DNA from: Limnobacter thiooxidans
Lineage (GTDB): Bacteria; Pseudomonadota; Gammaproteobacteria; Burkholderiales; Burkholderiaceae_B
Assembly (NCBI RefSeq): GCF_036323495.1
Contig: NZ_AP028947.1
Span: 620,001 to 684,000, forward strand
Direction: 5' to 3'
DNA: 64,000 nt
In this document: piece by piece, positions 18,891-27,561 of the stretch
Layout: every line of letters begins with the position of its first letter
Position numbering within the stretch: position 1 is the first letter of the stretch
Program-made: the position numbers and the translations under genes
The notes under the pieces: generated by a model
What the model saw: only the letters and a program-made list of their open reading frames with translations
Told to the model about the DNA's origin: nothing
Database searches by the model: none

Positions 18891-19490
18891 ATGTCAGGTT
18901 TTAGTCGCAGTATTCTGGCAGGTCTTTGTGCCTTGTGTGCTTTTCTGGGGCTCTCTGGTTTTACATCTTCTACATGGGCTGCCACCCGCAGCGACGTGGA
19001 CGACGCCATTGTGCAATTAGGCCGGGCTGTCCCGTCCATGAAAATTCAGGTTGAGTTGACCAAAACCTGGAGCAGGGCCTACATCACCGATCGGATTGAT
19101 GGTGCTTTGCTGACCATGGATCCAGATTTCCTGAACAGATTGACCGCTGACGGTGTGCTGTTCGTGATTGCGCACGAATACGCCCACGTGTACCTGGAAC
19201 ATCAAAAAAAACTGGGAATCAAGGCCATGGAACTCGCCGGTATGCCGACACCTGACATGGCTTTTGATGCGATTGAAAGCAAACCCGCCACCATGGAAAA
19301 GTTGCACGCAATGAACAGGCAGTTTGAGCTGGATGCCGACGAAGCTGCCACCAAGTGGCTGGCCCAGTTGGGCCTGTCGGCCTGCACCGAGGACGTGCTG
19401 CGCAGCATCGACGGTGCAGACATGATGATGCCTGTTGTTCCCTCACACCCCGGTTATTACAGCAGAAAACAGGTTATTTGCAGGAAGTAA
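18891..19490 (+). CDS. Secreted small M48-type metalloprotease
   Basis: 199 residues from the ATG at 18891 (AGGAG nine bases upstream). A Sec signal peptide spans about residues 1-27 (hydrophobic core ending ...STWAA), so the product is periplasmic. The zinc motif HEYAH lies near residue 94. A downstream FELDADEAA segment supplies the likely third zinc ligand, as in M48 peptidases. No TPR or membrane domain follows, so it is a minimal version of the BepA/LoiP type. The C-terminus has a few Cys residues that could form a disulfide. The substrate cannot be told from sequence. It lies 62 bases after pdxH and could be read from the same transcript. Confidence 0.75.
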   Translation: MSGFSRSILAGLCALCAFLGLSGFTSSTWAATRSDVDDAIVQLGRAVPSMKIQVELTKTWSRAYITDRIDGALLTMDPDFLNRLTADGVLFVIAHEYAHVYLEHQKKLGIKAMELAGMPTPDMAFDAIESKPATMEKLHAMNRQFELDADEAATKWLAQLGLSACTEDVLRSIDGADMMMPVVPSHPGYYSRKQVICRK

Positions 19491-19493
19491 GGT

Positions 19494-19937
19494 TCAGCGC
19501 GTGTTTTTCCGGGCGGGCGGCGTTGCTGCTTTGGCAATTTGCATGAAATGGCCAAATTCACCCGGCTGAATGTAGCTGTGCACCAGGCTGGATGCGGTGT
19601 CGCTGTGTTGATCTGCACGCGCAACATGTTCAAGCAGGGTCCATGCACACAGCTGTCTGTGTTTGTCGTTCAGTGTTTGCGGGTTACTTAACTTGTTTTC
19701 AACAAGGAACTTGGCCAGCGCTTTGCGACTGTTAACGTGAATACCGCCGGGCATGTCTTGTTCGATTGCCCGACATTTGGAAACGAGTTGTTCCGTTGGT
19801 GTTTTTTCCGACAGAGTTTGCGCGATATCAAGCGCAGCACGTTTGGTTGGGCGCGGATTTTCATCGGTTGACAGTGAACTGAGGCTGCGCGACATGGCCT
19901 GAATTTCAGGGGCAGACTGAATGGTATTTGGATTCAT
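19494..19937 (-). CDS. Hypothetical protein, Ser/Thr-rich N-terminus
   Basis: 147 residues starting at the ATG at 19937. The first 35 residues are polar and Ser-rich (SRSLSSLSTDENPRPTKR), the remainder helical with HVARADQHSDTASSLV near the end. There is no signal peptide, membrane span or recognised domain. The gene is downstream of glcF on the same strand but separated from it by a structured 86-base gap, so it may have its own promoter. It converges on the M48 gene, with only three bases between stops. The composition resembles the other unknown Ser-headed proteins in this window. Function unknown. Confidence 0.55.
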   Translation of the reverse strand: MNPNTIQSAPEIQAMSRSLSSLSTDENPRPTKRAALDIAQTLSEKTPTEQLVSKCRAIEQDMPGGIHVNSRKALAKFLVENKLSNPQTLNDKHRQLCAWTLLEHVARADQHSDTASSLVHSYIQPGEFGHFMQIAKAATPPARKNTR

Positions 19938-19948
19938 TTTGATTGACA

Positions 19949-20010
19949 GTAAAAGTGGTTTTTTTAGGAGCCTTTAGTGGTTTAGGCTGCCTTTCAGTTC
20001 CCACTTTTAC
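19949..20010. repeat. Nested long inverted repeat after glcF
   Basis: The outer arms GTAAAAGTGG (19949-19958) and CCACTTTTAC (20001-20010) are perfect 10-bp complements. Inside them AGGAGCCT (19966-19973) pairs with AGGCTGCCT (19984-19992) with one bulge. The whole 62 bases can fold as one extended hairpin. There is no T-run directly after it on the minus strand, so it is not a classical intrinsic terminator for glcF. It may protect the glcF 3' end or act at the DNA level. Confidence 0.7.
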
Positions 20011-20023
20011 GTATCAACCTTTT

Positions 20024-21274
20024 TTAAATCGCTTGTGCAACCCATTCTACCCAGTGGCGAACGTCCACTGTGGCATCACTTTCAAGGTGCCCAAGGCAGC
20101 CAATGTTGGCCGAAGCAATGGCTTGCGGTTTTCCCGCCATCAAGTTGGCCAGCTTGCGCTTTTTCAGTTCTTTGGATAATTCCGGTTGCAACACCGAATA
20201 CGTGCCAGCGGAGCCACAGCACAAATGTGAGTCAGCCACTGGGGTCAGTTTGAAACCCAGCGTGGTCAGCACATTCTCAATCACGCCCTTGATTTGTTGG
20301 CCGTGTTGCAAGGTGCAGGGCGGGTGAAAGGCAATGCTGCCTGGAATGCGTTGTTGTTCAATCGCCGCTTTCACCTGCGTGCCCAGGCGGGCCAGCCCTT
20401 CGGCATTTTGCCTTGTGATGAATTCACCAATATCCAAAGTTTTTTCGCTGACCAATGCGGCTTTGGCTGCATACACCGGGTCGTTTTCAAAATGGTGGGC
20501 GTATTCGCGCACCGTGACCCCACAACCCGATGCGTTCATGACTAGCGCTTCCGCTTCGCCTGAAACCAGCAATGAATACCATGCGTCGATGTTGGTTTTC
20601 ATTTGCGCCAGGCCGCCAGCGTGGTCGTTCAAGTGGAATTTCACGGCACCACAGCAGCCCGATTCCTGAATCACCATACTTTGAATACCCAATGCATCCA
20701 GTATCACGGAGGTGGCAGTGTCAATGGACGGCATCATCGCGGGCTGCACACAACCCTTGAGCAAAATCACCTTCCGTGTGTGCTGGGTGTTTGCAAAGGG
20801 CAGGGTGACGCGCTTTGCGGGCACCTTTTTCTTGATGCTTTCCGGCAATATGCCGCGAACAGCCTTGCCCATGGCCATGCCTGCTGTGAACATGGGGCGA
20901 TTGGTCATCAGCATTTTCAGGCTTTCGCGAGTCAGCTTTTCAGCCATGGGGCGCTCCACGCGCTCGTCCACAATCTTGCGGCCAATGTCGATCAACTGGC
21001 CATATTTCACACCCGATGGGCAGGTGGTTTCGCAGTTGCGGCAGGTCAGGCAGCGGTCCAGGTGTTGCTGGGTTTTGCGCGTCACCTGTTTGCCTTCCAG
21101 CACTTGCTTGATCAGGTAAATACGGCCGCGTGGGCTGTCCAGTTCATCGCCCAGAATTTGATAGGTGGGGCAGGTGGCCGTGCAAAAACCGCAGTGCACG
21201 CACTTGCGCAAAATCGCGTCGGCGGCTTTGCCATCGGGGGTGTCTTTGATCCAGTCGGCGAGTTGGGTGTCCAT
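20024..21274 (-). CDS. glcF: Glycolate oxidase iron-sulfur subunit GlcF
   Basis: GlcF is the electron-transfer subunit of the membrane-associated GlcDEF complex that oxidises glycolate to glyoxylate. The ATG at 21274 gives 416 residues; the frame is open upstream but that part overlaps glcE. Two 4Fe-4S ferredoxin motifs lie near residues 25-36 (CVHCGFCTATCP) and 75-86 (CLTCRNCETTCP). Two CCG domains follow, with ESGCCGAVKFHL near 210 and SHLCCGSAGTY near 350, typical of heterodisulfide-reductase-like subunits. It starts 10 bases after glcE. Confidence 0.95.
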   Translation of the reverse strand: MDTQLADWIKDTPDGKAADAILRKCVHCGFCTATCPTYQILGDELDSPRGRIYLIKQVLEGKQVTRKTQQHLDRCLTCRNCETTCPSGVKYGQLIDIGRKIVDERVERPMAEKLTRESLKMLMTNRPMFTAGMAMGKAVRGILPESIKKKVPAKRVTLPFANTQHTRKVILLKGCVQPAMMPSIDTATSVILDALGIQSMVIQESGCCGAVKFHLNDHAGGLAQMKTNIDAWYSLLVSGEAEALVMNASGCGVTVREYAHHFENDPVYAAKAALVSEKTLDIGEFITRQNAEGLARLGTQVKAAIEQQRIPGSIAFHPPCTLQHGQQIKGVIENVLTTLGFKLTPVADSHLCCGSAGTYSVLQPELSKELKKRKLANLMAGKPQAIASANIGCLGHLESDATVDVRHWVEWVAQAI

Positions 21275-21284
21275 GGCGCTTTGC

Positions 21285-22376
21285 TTACAAAATTGGTGAC
21301 AGGCGGTTGATGCTGAACACACCAGCCGGGTCAAATTGTTCTTTCAGGCGGCGTTGCAGTTTCAACATCACCGCGTCGGGTTGCTGGAATGCCTGCACGC
21401 GCGCTGCTTCATTGGCCGTGCGGTACAGGGTGGCGTGGCCGCCCACGCGTTTGGCCACCGCACGAATCTGTTCGCCGGTGAATGTGGCGTCCGTACGCAA
21501 CCACCGCAGACCGCTGCCCCATTCGTGCACGCTTTGGCCACGCAAAGCCAAATCCACAGTGGTGGGGGGCACAGCCATGCGCCACAGGTCGCCTTCGACG
21601 TTAAAAAACTCGTGCTGCTGGTCGCGCACGCTGACCCAGAAAGTCTGGGCCTGTTCGGTTGGCAATTCCTGCCCGCCCATGTTCTTGAGCGCAGCTTGAA
21701 CGGCAGCGCTGGCGCCCCGCAGGCGCACCGTCAGTTTTCCGTTGTCATAAAAGGTGGCTGAAATGGGCAGGGGCTTGGAAAGCCATTCATTGCTTTGCGA
21801 AATGGCCTTGTTCACATCCATTTCAAATTGCAGCGTGGCTTCGGCGGGGGCCACTGGCATGACTTTGATGGAAAGCTCGGTGACAATGCCAAGCGTGCCC
21901 ATGCTGCCGGGAATAACCCGTGACACGTCGTAGCCCGCCACGTTTTTCATGACCACGCCGCCAAAATGCAGCAGTTGGCCTTTGCCATCCAGCAGGGTGC
22001 AGCCCAGTACGTAGTCTTTCACGCCGCCGCGGCTTAAGCGGGCGGGGCCTGCCAGGCCGGAAACGATTGCACCACCAATGGTTCCGCCTGCCGCGTGGCC
22101 TGCACCACCCAAGCGCGGAGGCTCGAATGCCAGTTCCTGCTTTTGCGCAGCCAGTGCGGCTTCCACTTCTGCCAGCGGGGTGCCGGGCTTCACGGTAATG
22201 ACCAGTTCAGTGGGTTCGTATTCCACAATGCCTGCCCACTGGCGCATGTCCACTTCTTCGCCTTGCAGGGGGCCACCGTAAAAGTTCTTGGTGCTGCCAC
22301 CCGCTGGGCGAAGCGGCGTGTTGTTGCGTGCAGCAAGCTCTACCCGCTTGCACAGGTCGTCGAGAAAATCGCTCAT
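21285..22376 (-). CDS. glcE: Glycolate oxidase FAD-binding subunit GlcE
   Basis: 363 residues. GlcE is the second flavin-domain subunit of glycolate oxidase. A PCMH-type FAD-binding domain occupies the N-terminal half: RPAGGSTKNFYGG near 22-34, and the AGGTIGGAIVSGLAGPARLSRGGVKDYVLG region near 110-140. It is shorter than GlcD and lacks the full C-terminal substrate domain, as is normal for GlcE. It is the middle gene of the glcD-glcE-glcF operon, with 12- and 10-base gaps. Confidence 0.94.
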   Translation of the reverse strand: MSDFLDDLCKRVELAARNNTPLRPAGGSTKNFYGGPLQGEEVDMRQWAGIVEYEPTELVITVKPGTPLAEVEAALAAQKQELAFEPPRLGGAGHAAGGTIGGAIVSGLAGPARLSRGGVKDYVLGCTLLDGKGQLLHFGGVVMKNVAGYDVSRVIPGSMGTLGIVTELSIKVMPVAPAEATLQFEMDVNKAISQSNEWLSKPLPISATFYDNGKLTVRLRGASAAVQAALKNMGGQELPTEQAQTFWVSVRDQQHEFFNVEGDLWRMAVPPTTVDLALRGQSVHEWGSGLRWLRTDATFTGEQIRAVAKRVGGHATLYRTANEAARVQAFQQPDAVMLKLQRRLKEQFDPAGVFSINRLSPIL

Positions 22377-22388
22377 GGTCTCGTTCTT

Positions 22389-23879
22389 TTAAAAGCGGGG
22401 CAGGTCGGCAAAAGGCACTTGGCCACCGTGCACATGCATGCGGCCGTATTCGGCACAGCGATGCAGGGTGGGAATGGCCTTGCCTGGGTTGAGCAGGCCC
22501 GGTTCATCAAAAGCTTTTTTCACAGCGAAAAATGCATCCAGTTCAGCGCGGGAAAACTGCACACACATCTGGTTGATTTTCTCGATGCCCACGCCGTGTT
22601 CGCCGGTCACCGTGCCGCCCACTTCGACGCACAGTTCCAGAATTTCCGCGCCAAAGTCTTCGGCACGTGTGATTTCTTCAGGCTTGTTGGCATCAAACAG
22701 GATCAGCGGGTGCAAATTGCCGTCGCCGGCGTGAAACACATTGGCACAGCGCAAGTCGTATTTCTTTTCCATCTCGGTGATGGCATTCAACACATGGGCC
22801 AAGCTGCGGCGGGGAATGGTGCCGTCCATGCAGTAATAGTCGGGTGACACACGGCCTGCAGCCGGGAAGGCATTCTTTCGGCCGGCCCAGAATTTCAGGC
22901 GCTCGGCTTCGCTTTGCGACACCTTGATGGCGGTGGCACCGCAGCCGTTCAGCACGCGGGTCATCTCGGCAATTTCTTCGGCCACCTCTTCAATGGTGCC
23001 ATCGCTTTCCAGCAGCAAAATCGCTTCTGCCTCGGTGTCGTAACCGGCCTTGACAAAGGGCTCCACCATTTGTGTGGCGCGCTTGTCCATCATCTCCAGA
23101 CCCGCTGGAATGATACCTGCTGCAATCACGGCTGCCACGGCATTGCCAGCGTTGGCCACATCGTCAAAACTGGCCATGATCACTTGGGCCAGTGCGGGCT
23201 TGGGTACCAGTTTCACCGTTACTTCGGTGACCACGGCCAACATGCCTTCGGAGCCAATCACCAGGTTCAGCAGTTCAAGGCCGGGTGCGTCGGGCGCTTC
23301 CGAGCCAAATTCTACAATTTCACCTTCAATGGTAATGGCTCGCACCTTCAGCACGTTGTGTACGGTCAGGCCGTATTTCAGGCAGTGCACGCCGCCGCTG
23401 TTTTCTGCTACGTTGCCGCCAATGGTGCAGGCAATCTGGCTGGAAGGGTCGGGTGCGTAATACAACTGGTGTTGCGCCACGGCTTCTGAAATGGCCAGGT
23501 TGCGCACGCCAGGTTGAACCACGGCGGATCGGGACTGTACATCCACCTTCAGAATTTTATTGAATTTGGCCATTCCCAGCAAAATGCCGTTTTTGTGAGG
23601 CTGCGCGCCGCCGGAAAGCCCTGTTCCTGCACCACGCGCCACCACCGGCACATTCAGGCGATTTGCCAGTTTAAGGATGTCAATAACCTGGGCTTCAGTT
23701 TCCGGCAAGGCCACCACCATGGGCAGTTGTCGAAACAGGCTCAGGCCATCGCATTCATAAGGCTTGGTGTCTTCCACTTCATGCAGTACGGCATGGGCTG
23801 GCAGAATCTGGTTCAAACCAGCAATAACCTCAGCCCTTTGGGCGGCATTCAATGCAAATTCTTCGGTGGGCGCATTCAT
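22389..23879 (-). CDS. glcD: Glycolate oxidase subunit GlcD (FAD-linked oxidase)
   Basis: 496 residues. This is the catalytic flavoprotein subunit that oxidises glycolate (and D-lactate) and passes electrons to GlcF and the quinone pool. The FAD-binding PCMH motif VARGAGTGLSGGAQPH lies near residue 82. The CTIGGNVAENSGGVHCLKYG segment lies near 145. The C-terminal FAD-oxidase domain contains NVFHAGDGNLHPLILFD, whose histidines are active-site residues in this family, and GTVTGEHGVG. It is the first gene of the operon; no glcC-type regulator or glycolate permease is adjacent. The 151-base upstream gap must hold the operon promoter and that of the divergent 24031 gene. Confidence 0.95.
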   Translation of the reverse strand: MNAPTEEFALNAAQRAEVIAGLNQILPAHAVLHEVEDTKPYECDGLSLFRQLPMVVALPETEAQVIDILKLANRLNVPVVARGAGTGLSGGAQPHKNGILLGMAKFNKILKVDVQSRSAVVQPGVRNLAISEAVAQHQLYYAPDPSSQIACTIGGNVAENSGGVHCLKYGLTVHNVLKVRAITIEGEIVEFGSEAPDAPGLELLNLVIGSEGMLAVVTEVTVKLVPKPALAQVIMASFDDVANAGNAVAAVIAAGIIPAGLEMMDKRATQMVEPFVKAGYDTEAEAILLLESDGTIEEVAEEIAEMTRVLNGCGATAIKVSQSEAERLKFWAGRKNAFPAAGRVSPDYYCMDGTIPRRSLAHVLNAITEMEKKYDLRCANVFHAGDGNLHPLILFDANKPEEITRAEDFGAEILELCVEVGGTVTGEHGVGIEKINQMCVQFSRAELDAFFAVKKAFDEPGLLNPGKAIPTLHRCAEYGRMHVHGGQVPFADLPRF

Positions 23880-24030
23880 GGGACTACCTTTGGACTACTT
23901 TTTGACAGTTTTCAAGCATACCTATTTCTGGTGAAATTTGGCATTGGTGCTTGCCCGAGTGTTGGGTTAACCAAGTTATATTCGGGAACCGTGATTCTGT
24001 TTTTACCACCTAAATTTTTTATGTGAACAG

Positions 24031-26148
24031 GTGGAATTCGTGCGCGCAGTCAACTCTTCGGGGTCTGATACCTCGATTTCACCCGGGCAATCATCACACA
24101 CAACCTTTGAACCCGGGAAGGTGCGTGAGGCCACCAGCCGCCTGGCGGAACTGTATTGCAAGCAGTTGCAGGTAGTAAGTCATCACCATGCCGACCTGGC
24201 GCGTGTCGAGCAAAGCCGCCGTGCCCTGTTGGGCAAAAGGGCACAGGTTCAATCTACGGTAGCCAGGTTGCAGCGCGAAATAGCCGAGTGTGAAAACGTA
24301 CCCCGCGAGGCCGAGCGGGTGCGCAACGAAAAACAAACGCTCAAGAATGCCCTGAATGGAATGCGCACCGAATGGACGCAAACCAAGACTTCCCTGGCAC
24401 CATTGCAGCAGCAGATTGACCAGCGGCAGGGCTTGGCCAAAAAAGTTGACTGGCAGATCAACGAGCTGGAAAAGCAGCATGAGAAGCTGGGCAAGTTGTT
24501 CAACATGGACGAGTCTGAAATCGACTGCGGTCATTTGCTGGACAAAGTGGAAAGGTTTTTTCAAAAGACCGGCAAGCTTGGAACCGAGAACGGGCAAAAA
24601 TACAAGAACCGCCTGATGGCCGGCTGCGAACGTCAATTGTCTGCCAGCCTGGGCGAAGAAATTGAGCGCATGCTGAACCGGCATCTGCAGCGCACTTCGG
24701 GTGCATTGCTGGCGTGCCAGTCGGTAGATGAGTTTTCAGCAGCTTTCAAAGGTATTCAGGCCGACTTCCTGGGGGAGTTGAATGCCAGGCTGGACGTGGG
24801 CCAACGCCTGATCAAGGCGGCATTCTATGCCGGGCATGCAGCAGCTTTTCTGTTGGCAAGCAGCGCCTTTGTCACCACCATTGCGCAGGCCTATTTCAAT
24901 GGCAAGTTGTCGAATCAGGATCTCCTGACTCAAGTTTTGCAGGGCGTGTTCATTTGCGCAGCGTATGGTTTGCTAACCATGGGGATCGAAAAGGCAGCCA
25001 GCCTGAAGATCAGCGGGTGGACCTCGTTTTCAGACACCGTACGGCGCAATTCAAACAAGGTGTGCGCCAAAACCGCGCAACAACTTGAAAGCCAGCACAG
25101 TGCTTTTACCGGCATTGAACGCAACCTGTTCAGGCAGTGGCGTGCCAGCAACCAAGCCGCAGGTACACCGGCTTTATCGGGTTCAGTGCAGCAGTTTCTG
25201 ACTTACCTGGCTCAGCATGCGCCTGCTGAAATACTCAGTGAGAAACGCAACCAGGTGCTGCAAACTCTTCGACTGCCCAGCTTGGCGGAAGCAAGCCGGG
25301 TATCTGCCGACCTGGCCAACCAGCTTGAACAGAAGCGGACTGAAAAAGCAGGGCTTGAAACCGAGGTTCGCCAGCTTCGATTCGATCTGACCCAGCGCAA
25401 GGAGTTGATCGTCTCGCTGGAGCATGGCTTGAAACATGGCCAGGGCAAGAAGCTGAGAGAAGAAATTGACTTGTTGAACAAAAAACCGGCTCCACGTTCG
25501 ATCAAGGAGGTTGATCCCAACCGGCTGGACGAGATGCGCGCGAAGCTTCCAGTGCTGGAAGAACGGCTTTCACTGGTTGAAATCGAGTCGCAAAGCCTTG
25601 AGCAGGCTCATGAAGCCAAGCTGGCTGAATTGGCCAGCAAGGTAGCGCGGCACCAGTTGTCGGATTCAGTCATCTTGGCCGCGCGCCAGTATGTCTGCAA
25701 ACAATTGGGTTTGCATGAGGCCTTGTTCAACAGAATGTGGAACAGGCATGTGGGGTTGGCACCGGCACAGTTGAAGGCGCGTTTCAACGGTGAGGATGGC
25801 ACGGGAAGCCTTGGCCAGCCAGTGCCCGGACACACCACGAGGGTGGGGGCGTCCAGTTATGCGACACCGGAACTGGCGTTGAAGGCGCTTTTCGATGTGT
25901 CCGAGGTTATTCAAAATGCCGAGTTGGCGGGTGGGGTGGGGCACACTGTTGTTCAACATGGTGTGCCGGTGGGCCTGAGTGCCATACCCCCTGAAGGGGA
26001 AATTAAAACCGTTGCCGCCACTTTGGTCGAGATCACCCCTGCCTCGGCCGTGGAGCAGCGCCGCCTGCACATCACCCCGGTCACAGTGCCCCAAGACATT
26101 TCACTGACTTCGGAGGTGGCAAAACAGGTGCACCAGTTGAACACCTGA
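24031..26148 (+). CDS. Large coiled-coil protein with central membrane hairpin, unknown function
   Basis: 705 residues from GTG at 24031. A second in-frame GTG at 24040 has AGGTGG five bases upstream and may be the true start. The N-terminus (residues 8-30) is Ser/Thr/Gly-rich. A long coiled coil runs from about 45 to 165 (heptad-like L/K/E/Q), and another from about 425 to 550. Between them are two hydrophobic stretches at about 262-285 and 298-323, separated by a short polar loop, so the protein can form a membrane hairpin. There is no signal peptide. Coiled coil plus central hairpin recalls pore-forming translocators of type III secretion, but no chaperone or secretion gene is nearby and I recognise no homologue. 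It converges on tsaD, with 8 bases between stops. Confidence 0.75.
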   Translation: MEFVRAVNSSGSDTSISPGQSSHTTFEPGKVREATSRLAELYCKQLQVVSHHHADLARVEQSRRALLGKRAQVQSTVARLQREIAECENVPREAERVRNEKQTLKNALNGMRTEWTQTKTSLAPLQQQIDQRQGLAKKVDWQINELEKQHEKLGKLFNMDESEIDCGHLLDKVERFFQKTGKLGTENGQKYKNRLMAGCERQLSASLGEEIERMLNRHLQRTSGALLACQSVDEFSAAFKGIQADFLGELNARLDVGQRLIKAAFYAGHAAAFLLASSAFVTTIAQAYFNGKLSNQDLLTQVLQGVFICAAYGLLTMGIEKAASLKISGWTSFSDTVRRNSNKVCAKTAQQLESQHSAFTGIERNLFRQWRASNQAAGTPALSGSVQQFLTYLAQHAPAEILSEKRNQVLQTLRLPSLAEASRVSADLANQLEQKRTEKAGLETEVRQLRFDLTQRKELIVSLEHGLKHGQGKKLREEIDLLNKKPAPRSIKEVDPNRLDEMRAKLPVLEERLSLVEIESQSLEQAHEAKLAELASKVARHQLSDSVILAARQYVCKQLGLHEALFNRMWNRHVGLAPAQLKARFNGEDGTGSLGQPVPGHTTRVGASSYATPELALKALFDVSEVIQNAELAGGVGHTVVQHGVPVGLSAIPPEGEIKTVAATLVEITPASAVEQRRLHITPVTVPQDISLTSEVAKQVHQLNT

Positions 26149-26156
26149 CGCATCAC

Positions 26157-27215
26157 TCAGGAAGTGGCCAGCTCGCAACGCGGGCGGGTGTTCATGCTGT
26201 AATTCCGGTTCGCCAGCAGGTCGGGGTGTTCACGCACCTGCATGGCGCCAGCAAAAGCAATCATGGCGCCGTTGTCGGTACACAGGTTCAGTTCGGGAAA
26301 GTACACGTCGATACCGCGTTTGGTCGCCGCCTTGACCAATTGCTCACGAAGCAAGCGGTTTGCACCGACGCCGCCCGCCACAACCAACCGTTTGTGGTCC
26401 ATGTGCAGGCAAGCGGCCAGTGCCTTTTTCACCAGGGTTTCTACAATGGCAGCCTGAAAGCTGGCCGCCAGGTCGGCTTTGTCCGTGTCATCGATGGCCA
26501 TGCCTTCTGCGGGCTGGCTAACGCCAGCCAATTTCATGGCAGTAGTCAGCACGGCGGTTTTCAGCCCAGAGAAACTGAACATGAAGTCACCGCTGTGCAG
26601 CATGGGCCTTGGCAGCTTGAATCGCTCGGGGTTACCGCTTTCCGCCAGTTTCGATAGGGCTGGGCCACCCGGGTAGGGCAGGCCGATCATTTTGGCAGTT
26701 TTGTCAAAGGCCTCACCAGCCGCATCGTCCAGTGTTTCGCCCAGCAATTTGTACTTTCCCAAGCCTTCAACACCCATCAATTGGCTGTGGCCGCCGCTGA
26801 CCAGCAAGGCAGTGAATGGAAAAGCAGGCGGGTTGGCTGACAACAGAGGCGACAGCAAGTGTCCTTCCAGGTGATGAACCGGGATCACCGGCAAGTTCAG
26901 GCCCATGGCCATGCTGTAAGAAAAGGCGCAGCCAGCCATGAGCGCACCGGGCAAGCCAGGGCCGGTGGTCACGGCGATTGCATCAACATCATTCAGGCCA
27001 ATGCCCGCTTGTGCAAAGGTCTCATTCATCAGCGGGATCAGGCGGCGAATGTGGTCTCGGGACGCCAGTTCAGGCACTACACCGCCGTAGTCCTTGTGCA
27101 TGGCAATTTGTGAATAAAGGGCCTGGCCCAGAATGCGGCCGTCTGTGGTGCACAGGGCCACGCCTGTTTCATCACAAGAGCTTTCAAAGCCAAGCACAAT
27201 TTTTGGAGAGGTCAC
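26157..27215 (-). CDS. tsaD: tRNA N6-adenosine threonylcarbamoyltransferase TsaD
   Basis: TsaD transfers the threonylcarbamoyl group to A37 of ANN-decoding tRNAs, with TsaB and TsaE. The start is chosen as GTG at 27215, giving 352 residues; the longer open frame adds 38 residues without similarity to the family. Hallmarks are [14 protein letters not shown] at the N-terminus, the metal-binding [16 protein letters not shown] (near 100) and HHLEGH motifs, and [14 protein letters not shown] near 285. The gene faces away from the nitrate-assimilation cluster. In enterobacteria tsaD is directly divergent from rpsU; here 8.5 kb separates them. Confidence 0.95.
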   Translation of the reverse strand: MTSPKIVLGFESSCDETGVALCTTDGRILGQALYSQIAMHKDYGGVVPELASRDHIRRLIPLMNETFAQAGIGLNDVDAIAVTTGPGLPGALMAGCAFSYSMAMGLNLPVIPVHHLEGHLLSPLLSANPPAFPFTALLVSGGHSQLMGVEGLGKYKLLGETLDDAAGEAFDKTAKMIGLPYPGGPALSKLAESGNPERFKLPRPMLHSGDFMFSFSGLKTAVLTTAMKLAGVSQPAEGMAIDDTDKADLAASFQAAIVETLVKKALAACLHMDHKRLVVAGGVGANRLLREQLVKAATKRGIDVYFPELNLCTDNGAMIAFAGAMQVREHPDLLANRNYSMNTRPRCELATS

Positions 27216-27390
27216 TTCACACTGCCGGGATGGGGTAAGTCTGCATTTTAAACCAGCCCAGCCTTCCCATGCGAATCCTTCTTTTGTGCACTGCACCGTT
27301 GGGGTGCTTTTTAATGGTGCGTGGTCCATCCAGTATTCAGTTTTTCAGGTTAAAAACAGCCAAAACTGTGCAAATTCCATTGAAAAAGGC

Positions 27391-27406
27391 TGGCACGACC
27401 CTTGCA
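27391..27406 (+). promoter_or_regulatory. Sigma-54 promoter of the nirB operon
   Basis: TGGCACG-ACCC-TTGCA matches the -24/-12 consensus TGGCACG-N4-TTGCW. The invariant GG (27392-27393) and GC (27404-27405) are exactly ten bases apart. It lies 155 bases upstream of the nirB start and points at it. Sigma-54 promoters need an activator, most likely NtrC for a nitrogen assimilation operon; its sites would be expected upstream, inside the 5' end of tsaD or the 27220-27390 region, but I could not identify them. Confidence 0.88.
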
Positions 27407-27420
27407 TTTACTTCGGGCGT

Positions 27421-27541
27421 AGGTCGTCAACGGCGGCGATCTGCAGGTGGATTGACAGGTCTCCTGAGGTTGCGCAAGCGACTGAGGGAGTTGGACAACG
27501 GTGTCCGTGCTGCTTCGTGCAGCCGGGTGCCGTTTTTTTTT
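27421..27541 (+). promoter_or_regulatory. ANTAR-type antitermination leader with intrinsic terminator upstream of nirB
   Basis: Hairpin 1: AGGTCGTC (27421-27428), hexaloop AACGGC, GGCGATCT (27435-27442). Hairpin 2: GGAC (27493-27496), hexaloop AACGGT, GTCC (27503-27506). Both hexaloops have A at position 1 and G at position 4, the ANTAR recognition rule, and are nearly identical. A third small hairpin (27444-27466) sits between them. Hairpin 2 overlaps the left arm of a long intrinsic terminator that starts at 27498, has its loop near 27511-27516, closes at about 27533 and ends in a run of nine T. The two structures are mutually exclusive. A NasT/NasR-like protein bound to the hexaloops would block the terminator when nitrate or nitrite is present. 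The regulator gene itself is not in this window. Confidence 0.82.
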
Positions 27542-27561
27542 GGTTAATTGGGATTGAAGAC

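Noticed and set aside
27133..27561. N-terminal extension of nirB by 143 codons
   Set aside because: It would place the sigma-54 promoter, the hairpins and the terminator inside coding sequence and adds no conserved domain; the true start is near 27562.
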